Of a stretch of DNA of 64,000 nt, positions 24,799-35,785 are shown in pieces (position 1 is the stretch's first letter; every line of letters starts with the position of its first letter). The stretch spans positions 1,424,741-1,488,740 of the forward strand of contig NZ_OCVX01000003.1 in assembly GCF_900232995.1 (NCBI RefSeq), in the 5' to 3' direction. The notes below the pieces were generated by a model. It was not told the origin of the DNA and ran no database searches. It was given only the letters and a program-made list of their open reading frames with translations. Source of the DNA: Mycobacterium simulans. GTDB lineage: Bacteria; Actinomycetota; Actinomycetes; Mycobacteriales; Mycobacteriaceae. A program made the translations under genes and the position numbers.

Positions 24799-25248
24799 AT
24801 GACAGCAGCCTTAGCCGTTGAAGAACGGACCGTTCTACCACCCCAAGAACCGGCAGGTCTTGCGCCTCTGCTCGAAGCGCTCAGCTCTCCGGAGGTTTCC
24901 GTGTGCGGTGGCAACGGCCGTCCGATTACCCTTCCCGATTCTGTACGCGACGCGCTCTACAACGTGGTGCTAGCGCTGTCGCAGGGCAAGGGCATTTCGC
25001 TCATTCCGCGCCAGCGCAAGCTCACCACGCAGGAGGCTGCCGACCTGTTGAACATCTCACGCCCAACACTCGTGAAGCTTCTCGAAGACGGGCGTATCCC
25101 GTTCGAAAAGCCTGGGCGGCACCGCAAGGTCAGCCTCGATGCTCTGCTGGAGTATCAGCGGCAGACACGGGCCAACCGGCGCGCAGCGCTAGACGAGTTG
25201 ACCCGAGACGCCGCTGGCGAAATTGAGGCAATTCTGAAGGCACAGTGA
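24799..25248 (+). CDS. Excisionase-like HTH protein, probable antitoxin of a PIN pair
   Basis: A 149-residue protein from ATG 24799 (a GTG six bases upstream is also in frame). The central part LTTQEAADLLNISRPTLVKL followed by LEDGRIPFEKPGRHRKVSL is the MerR/excisionase-type DNA-binding domain (about 82-120). The N-terminal part (VCGGNGRPITLPDSVRDALY) is typical of HTH partners of PIN proteins, and the C-terminus is a charged helix. It ends 15 bp before a PIN gene, so a toxin-antitoxin pair is the simplest reading. M. tuberculosis also has an excisionase-like gene (Rv3750c) at this tRNA, so it may derive from an integrated element. Confidence 0.78.
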   Translation: MTAALAVEERTVLPPQEPAGLAPLLEALSSPEVSVCGGNGRPITLPDSVRDALYNVVLALSQGKGISLIPRQRKLTTQEAADLLNISRPTLVKLLEDGRIPFEKPGRHRKVSLDALLEYQRQTRANRRAALDELTRDAAGEIEAILKAQ

Positions 25249-25693
25249 GGGATTAAACGATCAATGTCGGCGTTCCCGGTTGTGTTGGACGCTTGCGTGC
25301 TCGTTCCCTACCCGCTGGTCGATCTTCTGCTGCGGCTGGCCGACGAAGGGATTTATCGGCCGCTGTGGTCCGAGGATATTCTCGAGGAGACGCGGCGCAC
25401 GCTGATCAACAAGCTCAACAGGACGCCGGCACAGGCCAACAAGCGGCTAAAGGCGATGCGGGACAGCTTCATTGGCGCTGAAGTCACCGGCTACCGTGAT
25501 CTGATAAGCGCGATGCGCAACCACGAGGGGGATCGCCATGTCCTGGCCGCAGCCGTGCGCGAACGCGCCGAGGTGATCGTCACATCGAATCTTTCACACT
25601 TCCCATCCGAGGCCGTCGAGCCCTACCACATCGAAGTGCGGCATCCGGACGACTTCCTGCTCGACCAGATCGACCTCTACGAAGACGCGACAC

Positions 25694-28507
<2,814 letters not shown>

Positions 28508-28816
28508 CGTGCCACCTTGTTGTCAGGCCGGCTCACTTGAGAAGCCGGGGGGTCGTTAAGGCGGATAGGCAGGTCAGCCCGACCGCTGCAGCGTAAATCA
28601 GCAAAGCCGCCACTGGGAAGCGTCCCTATGGCGCGAACCGCTTACCCCCAAGGCTCATGCCTGAATTTTGGTCCGGCCACGAACCGCCGATGGTGATGCA
28701 CATCGCGGGTTTTGGCTTGTGACAGGAAACACTATAAGCGTCAATGGGGACAATTGTTGCTAGCAATTGTGTCCATAGGTCCTGGGAATTTGCTGAACAA
28801 TTCGAGCTTAAACCGC
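28508..28816. other. Intergenic region upstream of ribBA, no gene seen
   Basis: No frame here resembles a protein. The stretch is less GC-rich than its flanks in its last third (28720-28810). It holds one small dyad, ACAATTG/CAATTGT at 28750-28770. I see no FMN-riboswitch-like conserved core upstream of ribBA. The ribBA promoter should lie in the part next to 28507. Confidence 0.5.
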
Positions 28817-29179
28817 TCAGCCGCCACTCACCAGCAATGGCAGCGAGATCACTCCGGCGCCGCCCGTCACCACAATCACCCACCGACCGTCGACGGGCAG
28901 GACGATGTCGAGGTTGAAGATCGCGAATCCGACCTCGGCGGTGGTGGCCGCCTCCGGTAACTCGAACTCTATGAATAGCGGCTCGTCATCCGTGGGAGGC
29001 CTGATCTCCACATCAACGCGCCGATCCGGATTGCCGGTCTCGGCTTGCGTCAGCACGACAAGCAGAAACTGGGCCGAACGGTCAGCCTCGACGGCAAATC
29101 TGTACAGCACGCCGCCGGACACGTTGAGTTTGTTGTCGACCACGGACGCGGCTTCTGCCAGGAAGGCTCCGACTATCAC
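28817..29179 (-). CDS. Conserved hypothetical (DUF6941-like; Rv3748-like)
   Basis: A 120-residue protein from GTG 29179. Short alternating strands suggest a small beta-sandwich: GAFLAEAASVVDNKLNVSGG, LLVVLTQAETGNPDRRVDVE, PLFIEFELPEAATTAEVGFA, VLPVDGRWVIVVTG. It is a paralogue of the protein at 33.1-33.5 kb and more distantly of that at 52.3-52.8 kb. By position and strand it corresponds to Rv3748. I believe this is the DUF6941 family, but function is unknown. The gene start is preceded by a 7-bp-arm dyad. Confidence 0.72.
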   Translation of the reverse strand: MIVGAFLAEAASVVDNKLNVSGGVLYRFAVEADRSAQFLLVVLTQAETGNPDRRVDVEIRPPTDDEPLFIEFELPEAATTAEVGFAIFNLDIVLPVDGRWVIVVTGGAGVISLPLLVSGG

Positions 29180-29185
29180 GCGCCG

Positions 29186-29205
29186 AACCTACCGCTCCGT
29201 AGGTT
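29186..29205. promoter_or_regulatory. AACCTAC-N6-GTAGGTT dyad
   Basis: A perfect inverted repeat with 7-bp arms and a 6-bp spacer, starting 7 bp upstream of the GTG at 29179 and also just after the start-distal end of the next minus-strand gene. Half of it (AACCTACCGC) recurs upstream of the paralogous gene near 33.5 kb, which suggests a shared regulatory or translation-control element. Confidence 0.4.
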
Positions 29206-29212
29206 GACAGGA

Positions 29213-29623
29213 TTACGTTGGTCCGGCTTCGCCACGATGTTGAGGCTGCGCCTGTGCGGCAACGCCGTAGCCCAGCTGGGAGGCGGTGTAGCGCGCGGCG
29301 TCGGTGACCGGCACGGCTTGGACCGCGGTCCCGTATGCGCATATCTCGGTCCACACGTCGCCAAGCTCGGTCGTGTCGAAGCGCATTCCGATGATTGCGT
29401 TACCGCCTCTATTGCGCGCTTCATTGATTAGCCGCGCCATTGCTTCGTTGCGGCTCTCGGCCAAGTTCTTGGTCATGCCCTGCAGCTCGCCGCCAAACAT
29501 TGACTTGAAACCGGCGCCAATCTGGGAGAAGGCATTTCGTGATCGGACAGTGAGCCCAAAGACTTCGCCGCATACACGTTGGATCTCCCAACCAGGAATG
29601 TCATTGGTAGTGACGACGAGCAC
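29213..29623 (-). CDS. YbjQ/UPF0145 family protein (Rv3747-like position)
   Basis: A 136-residue protein from ATG 29623. The family pattern is clear: LVVTTNDIPGWEIQRVCGEV at the start, GLTVRSRNAFSQIGAGFKSM, then LINEARNRGGNAIIGMRFDT and YGTAVQAVPV. YbjQ/UPF0145 proteins form pentameric rings and were annotated as heavy-metal-binding domains on weak evidence. The C-terminus after PVTD is a variable Gln/Gly tail. It lies upstream of and on the same strand as the small conserved gene at 28.8 kb. Confidence 0.85.
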   Translation of the reverse strand: MLVVTTNDIPGWEIQRVCGEVFGLTVRSRNAFSQIGAGFKSMFGGELQGMTKNLAESRNEAMARLINEARNRGGNAIIGMRFDTTELGDVWTEICAYGTAVQAVPVTDAARYTASQLGYGVAAQAQPQHRGEAGPT

Positions 29624-29782
29624 GGGGCGGCCTTTCGGTCGAGGTAAGCGATGGACGGGTTCCCGCTGCAGGGTACCGCCCTATTTGCGCCATGATGGCA
29701 AACCCCCACCGAGCTATCTTCGCGGCTGTTGCCGGGGAGGTGGGTTGACGACGGGTTGGCGGCCGCGGCTACCGTCTGTGTC

Positions 29783-31099
29783 ATGGGTTCTGTGGGCCCC
29801 GGCGGCGAGGCCATCGACGCCATCGACTTCGATGATCTGACGTCGCCCAAGCTGACCGATGTGCAGCGTCAGATTCTGCGGTTCACCGAAGCCAAACAGA
29901 TCGAATTCGACATCGACCGGATGCTTGCCGAGGCCATCGACCAGTCCGGGGTCGACGACTTGGACGACGCCGACGGGTTCGGCGACCGTATGACCGCGCA
30001 CGTCGCAGCGATCGAAGCGGACGCAGGTTTGACCCAGCTCACTCGCTCAACCCTGCGCCGGCGGATGGTTCGCCTGCTGCGAAACCGATTGTCGTTGACC
30101 GAACTCGTCAAGCGGTATCCCGAGATCGAGTCGATCCCAATCGAGAAGCCCGTCATCGTCGTCGGGATGCCGCGATCCGGCACCACGCATTTGGTGAACC
30201 TGATAGCCGCCGATCCGCGCCGGCGCGCGCTTCCATACTGGGAGAGCCAGGAGCCGATACCCGCATGCGGCCACGGCCCCGACATTTTCGGAGTCGACCC
30301 CCGCTACACGCGCAGCAAGCAAGAACATGACGCGCTGATGGTCAGCGCCCCGGTGGTGGCCGCCATGCACGATCGCTTCCCCGAGGCGATCGAGGAAGAA
30401 GTCGAACTGCTCGACCTGGATCTGGCCGCCTATGTCTTGGAATGGCATGCGCGCGTGCCGGATTGGCGTGACTTCTACCTTGGGCTCGATCAAACTCGAC
30501 ACTACGCGTATATGAAGAAAGTGCTGCAGGCGTTGACCTTCCTGCGCGGCCCGCGGACCTGGGTCCTCAAGAGCCCCCAGCACTGTGAACAGCTCGGCCC
30601 GCTGATGGCCACCTTCCCCGACGCAACGGTGGCCTTCACGCACCGCGACCCAGCTGCCGTCATCCAGTCGGCAATCACGATGATGGCCTACTCAGACCGA
30701 CTGCGCCGGACCAGCATTGACGCGGCCTGGCTACTGGACTACTGGAGCGACCGGGTGCATCGACTGCTGAGCGCGTGTGTGCGCGACCGCAATCTGGTGC
30801 CGGCAGAACACAGCATCGACATCAGCTTCCATCAACTCAACGGCAACGAAATGGCGCTCCTGGAACAGCTTTACCAGCGTGGCGGTGTGGAGCTGACGCC
30901 GGAGGCACGCCAACGTTTCCAGCAGTACCTCGACGGGAATCCGCGCGGCAAGCGCGGCCGGATCCGCTACGACCTGCAACGCCACTTCGGCATCTCGGCG
31001 GACGAACTCCGCGACCGGTTCGACTTCTACTTCAATGCATTTGACGTCCGCCCCGAATGCCAGAATAAAGGAGACAACAGTTGGAACCGGTCTACCTAA
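29783..31099 (+). CDS. Sulfotransferase family protein
   Basis: A 438-residue protein from ATG 29783. The PAPS 5'-phosphosulfate loop is VVGMPRSGTTHLVNLIAADP (about residues 128-147), the 3'-phosphate region TVAFTHRDPAAVIQSAITMM, and WVLKSPQHCEQL is typical of the Sulfotransfer_3 group common in mycobacteria. It transfers sulfate from PAPS to an unknown lipid or sterol-like acceptor. Its 3' end overlaps the TTG start of a sulfatase-like MBL gene, and an SDR gene overlaps that in turn, so the three make a tight operon on one substrate (inference). Confidence 0.88.
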   Translation: MGSVGPGGEAIDAIDFDDLTSPKLTDVQRQILRFTEAKQIEFDIDRMLAEAIDQSGVDDLDDADGFGDRMTAHVAAIEADAGLTQLTRSTLRRRMVRLLRNRLSLTELVKRYPEIESIPIEKPVIVVGMPRSGTTHLVNLIAADPRRRALPYWESQEPIPACGHGPDIFGVDPRYTRSKQEHDALMVSAPVVAAMHDRFPEAIEEEVELLDLDLAAYVLEWHARVPDWRDFYLGLDQTRHYAYMKKVLQALTFLRGPRTWVLKSPQHCEQLGPLMATFPDATVAFTHRDPAAVIQSAITMMAYSDRLRRTSIDAAWLLDYWSDRVHRLLSACVRDRNLVPAEHSIDISFHQLNGNEMALLEQLYQRGGVELTPEARQRFQQYLDGNPRGKRGRIRYDLQRHFGISADELRDRFDFYFNAFDVRPECQNKGDNSWNRST

Positions 31100-32328
31100 G
31101 CCGGCCCGGCGCGGACGCCATGCGCCCGGCTTGCGCCGAACAGGCCGAACGGATCGCCCCGGGACTGTGGTGTTCGCCGGGCCTGTCGAATGCGTACCTG
31201 CTGACCACGGCTGAGGGTCGGGTGATCATCAATACCGGCATGGGGTTCGAGGGGCCGGTGCACCGCGCCAATTTCGACGCTGTTGATTCCTCGCCGGTGC
31301 GCTACATAATCTTTACCCAAGGCCACGTGGATCACGTCGGCGGCCTGGACAGTATCCGGGACCCCGACACAATCGTTGTTGCGCAAGCGAACTGGCGCCT
31401 GTGGCGCGACGACAACGAACGTCTCATCCGGTATCGAGCCAGCCGCAGTGCCTTCGCCTTCAAAGACACCTTGGCGGCGGGTATCCAGGCCTTCCAACGC
31501 CGGCTCGGCGCCACCCATTTGCCGGGCCAGAGTGTCCCCACCGTCGATCTCGACTTCGATGACACCCTCACCCTGGACGTTGGTGGGCGATGCCTGGAGC
31601 TAATCTCCGCGCCCGGCGGAGAAACCACCGACTCGCTGGTCGTATGGCTGCCCGACGAGCGGATTTGCTTATGCGGAAACACCTTTGGTCCGCTATTCGG
31701 ACATATACCCAACCTGGTCACGATTCGCGGCGACCGATACCGAGATGCCCTGACGGCCATCGAGTCGGTTGAGCGGGTGCGCGAGTTGCAACCCGAACTC
31801 CTGGTCACCGGTCACTTCGCACCGATCGTGGGCGCGGACCGCATCAACGCCGAACTGACCCGGCTGCGTAACGCGATTCAGCACATCCACGATCAGACCG
31901 TCGCTGGCATGAACGCCGGCAAGGACGTCTGGACCCTGATGCGTGAGATCACTTTGCCCGCGGAATACGAAGTGGGACAAGGCTATGGAAGAGTCTCCTG
32001 GGATGTGCGAGCCATCTGGGAGAACTACTCCGGATGGTTCCATCACCGCTCGACCACCGAGCTCTATCCGATCGCCTTCGACGCCGTCGCCGCAGACGTG
32101 GTAGAACTGGCCGGCGCAGACGCACTCGTGGAACGGGCGCGGGCGCACCTCGCGGCCGGCCGCCCACTGCACGCCATCCACCTCGCCGAGCTGGTATACA
32201 AGGACCATCCGGGTGCGTGCCAAGTGCTGCGCGACGCCCACGAGAATCTCTTGGCGGAAAGTAAGAACTTCTGGGAGAGCGCCTGGCTTAGGCATTATTT
32301 GGAGCAGCAGATTGCGAGCAACCCGTGA
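31081..32328 (+). CDS. MBL-fold hydrolase with alkylsulfatase dimerisation domain
   Basis: A 415-residue protein from TTG 31081, chosen for AAAGGAG upstream and because it gives the full N-terminus; it overlaps the sulfotransferase by 19 bp. The MBL motif is TQGHVDHVGG (H-x-H replaced by G-H-x-D-H: the first His of the usual HxHxDH is Gln/Gly here), with GGETTDSLVV and VTGHFAPIVG further on. The region DVRAIWENYSGWFHHRSTTE matches the dimerisation domain of SdsA1-type alkylsulfatases, as in the 5.2-kb gene, but the SCP2 domain is missing. The altered metal site means that activity as a sulfatase is uncertain. Confidence 0.8.
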   Translation: MEPVYLSRPGADAMRPACAEQAERIAPGLWCSPGLSNAYLLTTAEGRVIINTGMGFEGPVHRANFDAVDSSPVRYIIFTQGHVDHVGGLDSIRDPDTIVVAQANWRLWRDDNERLIRYRASRSAFAFKDTLAAGIQAFQRRLGATHLPGQSVPTVDLDFDDTLTLDVGGRCLELISAPGGETTDSLVVWLPDERICLCGNTFGPLFGHIPNLVTIRGDRYRDALTAIESVERVRELQPELLVTGHFAPIVGADRINAELTRLRNAIQHIHDQTVAGMNAGKDVWTLMREITLPAEYEVGQGYGRVSWDVRAIWENYSGWFHHRSTTELYPIAFDAVAADVVELAGADALVERARAHLAAGRPLHAIHLAELVYKDHPGACQVLRDAHENLLAESKNFWESAWLRHYLEQQIASNP

Positions 32329-33074
32329 CGGCGCGGGTGAGGTTCGACTTCACCGGAACCACTGCGCTGATCACCGGCGGAACCAGCGGCATTGGACATG
32401 CGATCGCGACGTTGTTCCGGGACGCCGGCGCCGATGTCGCCATCACCGGAACCAAACCCAGTGCGGCAGACTACGACACCGATTTGTCCGGAATGACATA
32501 TCAACAGCTACGCATCACCGAGCCTGATTCAGTGGACAAACTGGCGCAGCGTTTCGCCCAACTCGATGTGCTCGTGAACAACGCCGGTGCGACCTTTCCC
32601 GGGGGCCTCGACGAATCCAAGCCAGAAGGGTTCGAGGCTTCGGTCGCTCTCAATCTCACCGGTCCGTACCGGTTGACCATTGGACTCCGCCGGGCATTGA
32701 AGGCATCGAAAGCGGCGGGAGGTGCCAGCGTGGTGAATCTGGCGTCCATGTCTGCGCTACGAGCCGTACCGGCGGTGCCCGGCTACGGGGCCGCGAAGGC
32801 CGGGGTCATCTGTGTCACGAGGAATCTCGCCGCCAAATGGGCGCCCATCGGAATTCGGGTCAACGCGGTGGCGCCGGGTGCGATCGTCACCCCGATGACC
32901 GCGCCCATGCAGGTCGCGCCCGAACTAGTGGATGCCGAGTTGGCGCATATACCGTTGCGCCGCTTCGGATCCGTCGGGGAGATCGCGCCCACGGTGGCGT
33001 TCTTGTGCACGGAGCAGAGCAGCTACACGACCGGCGCGGTCTTCGTCGTCGACGGCGCATCGGATTGTGTCTGA
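32325..33074 (+). CDS. SDR family oxidoreductase
   Basis: A 249-residue classical SDR from GTG 32325, sharing four bases with the stop of the MBL gene (GTGA). Motifs: TALITGGTSGIGHAIATLF, LVNNAGATFPGG, VVNLASMSALRAVP (Ser), YGAAKAG (YxxxK) and FVVDGASDCV at the end. Third gene of the sulfotransferase/MBL/SDR operon; it may oxidise the alcohol made by desulfation (inference). It is followed by a GC-rich hairpin and a convergent gene. Confidence 0.88.
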   Translation: MTARVRFDFTGTTALITGGTSGIGHAIATLFRDAGADVAITGTKPSAADYDTDLSGMTYQQLRITEPDSVDKLAQRFAQLDVLVNNAGATFPGGLDESKPEGFEASVALNLTGPYRLTIGLRRALKASKAAGGASVVNLASMSALRAVPAVPGYGAAKAGVICVTRNLAAKWAPIGIRVNAVAPGAIVTPMTAPMQVAPELVDAELAHIPLRRFGSVGEIAPTVAFLCTEQSSYTTGAVFVVDGASDCV

Positions 33075-33077
33075 CGG

Positions 33078-33106
33078 CGCGCTGCCGGCGCTAACCCGGC
33101 GGCGCG
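33078..33106. terminator. GC-rich hairpin between convergent genes
   Basis: An 11-bp stem (CGCGCTGCCGG with CCGGCGGCGCG, one G-T wobble on one strand) and a 7-nt loop, placed exactly between the SDR stop at 33074 and the stop of the convergent small gene at 33109. Likely bidirectional intrinsic terminator. Confidence 0.65.
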
Positions 33107-33108
33107 AG

Positions 33109-33498
33109 TTAGAGGCCGAAGGAGGGCTGTGCCGGCATCTCGCTAACCAACACCGGAAGCGATATCGCTCCAGTGCCACCGGTCACCACAAGTACCCAAC
33201 GACCATTGACAGGCAGGCGCAACTGCAGCTCGAAGAAGGCGAACCCGGGAAACTCAGCGACGGCGGATTCGGGCACCTCGAACTGCAGGCGGATCGGATC
33301 GTCATCTGTCGGAGGCCGCATCTCAATCTCAACTTGCCGGTCTGAGCTACCGGGTTCCGCCTGGGTCAGCACCACCAACACAAAGCGGGCCAATCGGTCC
33401 GGTCCAAGAGCAAATCTGGACAGCACGCCGCCCGACACATTGAGTTTGTTGTCTACCGCGGCAGCTGCGTCGGCCAGAAAGGCGCCCGTAAGTATCAC
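33109..33498 (-). CDS. Conserved hypothetical, paralogue of the 28.8-kb protein
   Basis: A 129-residue protein; GTG 33498 is chosen because it aligns with the start of the paralogue (ILTGAFLADAAAAVDNKLNV against IVGAFLAEAASVVDNKLNV). Shared blocks are FVLVVLTQAEPG, EMRPPTDDDP and LPVNGRWVLVVTGG. The pair flank the sulfotransferase operon in the same orientation, about 4.3 kb apart, and may arise from a local duplication. Beta-rich, no signal peptide, no known function. A longer frame upstream to 33612 lacks similarity and is rejected. Confidence 0.7.
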   Translation of the reverse strand: MILTGAFLADAAAAVDNKLNVSGGVLSRFALGPDRLARFVLVVLTQAEPGSSDRQVEIEMRPPTDDDPIRLQFEVPESAVAEFPGFAFFELQLRLPVNGRWVLVVTGGTGAISLPVLVSEMPAQPSFGL

Positions 33499-33703
33499 GC
33501 CGCTGAACCTACCGCACCGTCCCCAGCCGTTCCTCCGGCGCCCGGTGAACCGCCGATGCCGCTGCACCGTACGTCTCAATGGGTTTGTGCCCCAGACGGT
33601 CCCAGCCCACAAGTTTATTTGTTCATCCGGAAACAGTCGCCGATTGCTACTATCGCAGGCGTAACTGTATAAGACTCACCGAAGACTGATACAGGAGACG
33701 CAC

Positions 33704-34015
33704 ATGCAGCCCATGACGATTGATTCGGCTGCGGCCGACATCGGTTCACAGATCTCGGACAATGCTTTCCAAGGCTTGCAGGACGGTGCGACAGCGTCGA
33801 CGTCGTTGACGTCGCTGCTGCCCGCAGGTGCCGATGAAGTCTCAGGGCAGGCGGCGATGGCATTTGCGACCGAGGGTGCCCAGCTGCTCGCCTTGAACCA
33901 GGCGGCGCAAGAAGAGTTGGCGCGGGCGGGTGCGGCGTTCACTGAGATCGCACGCACGTACGCCGATGCCGACGTCAACGCGGCCGCAGGCCTGCGCGGC
34001 GTCGCGTTGCGATAA
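33704..34015 (+). CDS. PE-family-related protein (PE34-like)
   Basis: A 103-residue protein from ATG 33704 with AGGAG upstream. It is an all-helical PE-domain-like sequence: MTIDSAAADIGSQISDNAFQ, an ATEGAQLLALNQAAQEELAR helix, and FTEIARTYADADVNAAAGL with the YxxxD/E secretion signal in Y-A-D-A-D. The canonical PE motif near the N-terminus is absent, as in M. tuberculosis PE34 (Rv3746c), which I recall beginning in a similar way and lying at this position. It probably pairs with a PPE partner encoded elsewhere, or is an orphan type VII substrate. Confidence 0.72.
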   Translation: MQPMTIDSAAADIGSQISDNAFQGLQDGATASTSLTSLLPAGADEVSGQAAMAFATEGAQLLALNQAAQEELARAGAAFTEIARTYADADVNAAAGLRGVALR

Positions 34016-34069
34016 CGGGTTAGCGCCGAGCTTTAGCAAATTTTCGTGCGGAAGCGCGATACTGAGGCT

Positions 34070-34465
34070 ATGCCCGAACGCAACGTGCTGGGCGGCCTTT
34101 TGGAACCGTGCGGCACCGACCCAGTCACCGGCTTCTATCGCGATGGCTGCTGCTCGACCGGCCCCGAAGATTTGGGACGGCACACGATCTGCGCGGTGGT
34201 GACCGCCGAGTTCTTGGCGCACCAGCGTTCCATCGGCAACGATCTGTCAACTCCGGTGCCCGAGTACCGCTTTCCCGGTCTGCTACCGGGCGATCGCTGG
34301 TGTGTCACCGCCGTGAACTGGCTGCGGGCCCACCACGATGGCTGTGCGGCCCCCGTGGTGCTGGCATCCACCCATGAGCGGACCCTCGAGGTGGTGCCCC
34401 TTGAGGTACTGCAGGAGCACGCCGTCGACGTCCCTGACGATCTGGCGAACTTGGAGCAGCCCTAG
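34070..34465 (+). CDS. DUF2237 family protein
   Basis: A 131-residue protein from ATG 34070. It follows the DUF2237 consensus closely: NVLGGLLEPCGTDPVTGFYR, then CCSTGPEDLGRHTICAVVTA, EFLAHQRSIGNDLSTPVPEY, FPGLLPGDRWCVTAVNWLRA and a closing VPLEVLQEHAVDVPDDL. Conserved cysteines and histidines suggest metal binding, but no function is known. It is convergent with the M1 aminopeptidase gene; the two stop codons share a small palindrome. Confidence 0.88.
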   Translation: MPERNVLGGLLEPCGTDPVTGFYRDGCCSTGPEDLGRHTICAVVTAEFLAHQRSIGNDLSTPVPEYRFPGLLPGDRWCVTAVNWLRAHHDGCAAPVVLASTHERTLEVVPLEVLQEHAVDVPDDLANLEQP

Positions 34466-34475
34466 GTCCTAGGGC
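34459..34475. terminator. 17-bp palindrome holding both convergent stop codons
   Basis: GCCCTAGG-T-CCTAGGGC, perfect 8-bp arms. The TAG of the DUF2237 gene (34463-34465) and the complementary TAG of the aminopeptidase gene (34469-34471) are both inside it. It may serve as a compact bidirectional terminator, though short for that. Confidence 0.45.
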
Positions 34476-35785
34476 ACCTCGGTCGAGTACAGCCAGGCAT
34501 CCCACAACGGCCGCAGCGACTCGTCGGAGTAGTTGGCCGCCAGGCCGGTGAAGTCGTCGGTGACGACGGTTGCATGACGGTACCGGGCCGTCCATTCCTC
34601 GAGCAGCGCGAAGAATTTGTCGTCGCCTAGGCGCCCGCGCAGGGTGTGCAGGGTCAGCGCGCCGCGCTTGTATACGCGGTCGTCGAACATGTTGTGCGGT
34701 CCGGGATCGGCCAGCAGCAGATCTTGCGGTTTATCCCGCAGCTGTTGGTGGTGGAAGCGGGCCAGATCGTCGGCGCTCGCGCCGCCGGCGTGCTCGGACC
34801 ACAACCACTCCGCGTAACACGCGAAGCCCTCGTGCAGCCAGATGTCGCGCCACCGCCGTGCGGTCACTGAGTTGCCGAACCACTGGTGCGCAAGTTCGTG
34901 GGCAATCAGCCGCTCACTGGACCGGGTGCCGTCGCAGTGATTAGCGCCGAAGATCGAAATCCCTTGGGCCTCAAGCGGTATCTCCAACGGATCGTCGGTG
35001 ACCACGACCGTGTACCCGTTGGCCAGCGGATAGGGTCCGAACCGTTCGACGAAGAACTCCATCATTTGTGGCTGGCGGGCAAAGTCGTGGTCGAAGTCGT
35101 CCCGCAGCCTCTGCGGCAATGCGGCCTGCATCTGCACCGGAGCCTTGGCCAGCCTCGCCATCTGGTATCTGCCGATCTGCAGGGTGACCAGGTAGGTCGA
35201 GGTCGGCTCCGATTGCTCGTAAGTCCAGACGGTCCGCGAAGCTCGTGCCCGCCGCGACACCAACTTCCCGTTGGCCACCACCCGGTAGGGGCTTTCGGTG
35301 CTGATTTGGATTCGGAACGCGGCCTTGGCGCTCGGGTGGTCATCACACGGAAACCAGGATGCGGCGCCGTTGGGCTGCCCCGCAACGAGCACGCCCTCGG
35401 TCAGTTCCTCGAAGCCGACCCCGCCCCACAACGACCGCAGCGGTCGCGGCGCACCGCCGTAGCGCACCACGATCGACAGCGCCGCCCCGGTTGGAAGCTT
35501 GGATTCCAGCCGGACACGCAATTTGCCTCCGCGAGAGGAGAACTGGGCCGCGCGTTTGCCATTCACCGAAACCTTCGACACGGTCAACGCGGTGGACAGG
35601 TCGAGCGTGAATTGCTGTAACGCGGTGAGTGTGACCGCGGTGATGGTCGCCGATCCGGTCAGCCGGTTGCTCGCGACTTTGTACTCGAGATCCAGCTCGT
35701 AGCGCGAAACCCGGTAGCCGAAGTTGCCGTTCTTAGGCAGGTAGGGGTCGATCACCTGGGTGACCGTCTTGGGTGAAGTTTTCAC
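34469..35785 (-). CDS. M1 family zinc aminopeptidase
   Basis: A 438-residue M1-type peptidase from GTG 35785, which overlaps the stop of the NRPS-like gene (GTGA). The zinc site is AHELAHQWFGN (H296, E297, H300) with the third ligand E319 in WLHEGFACYAEW. The substrate N-terminus motif GxMEN is replaced by EAQGIS. The N-terminal beta domain spans about 20-200; the C-terminal helical domain of full-size M1 enzymes is lacking, as in the short actinobacterial subfamily. Because it is translationally coupled to a Pls/PosA-like synthetase, it may process or degrade that enzyme's amino-acid product (inference). Confidence 0.88.
   Translation of the reverse strand: MKTSPKTVTQVIDPYLPKNGNFGYRVSRYELDLEYKVASNRLTGSATITAVTLTALQQFTLDLSTALTVSKVSVNGKRAAQFSSRGGKLRVRLESKLPTGAALSIVVRYGGAPRPLRSLWGGVGFEELTEGVLVAGQPNGAASWFPCDDHPSAKAAFRIQISTESPYRVVANGKLVSRRARASRTVWTYEQSEPTSTYLVTLQIGRYQMARLAKAPVQMQAALPQRLRDDFDHDFARQPQMMEFFVERFGPYPLANGYTVVVTDDPLEIPLEAQGISIFGANHCDGTRSSERLIAHELAHQWFGNSVTARRWRDIWLHEGFACYAEWLWSEHAGGASADDLARFHHQQLRDKPQDLLLADPGPHNMFDDRVYKRGALTLHTLRGRLGDDKFFALLEEWTARYRHATVVTDDFTGLAANYSDESLRPLWDAWLYSTEVP

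Noticed and set aside
31081..32328. Second functional alkylsulfatase
   Set aside because: The domain order fits in part, but the MBL motif is GHVDH rather than HxHxDH and the SCP2 domain is absent, so I call it only sulfatase-like.
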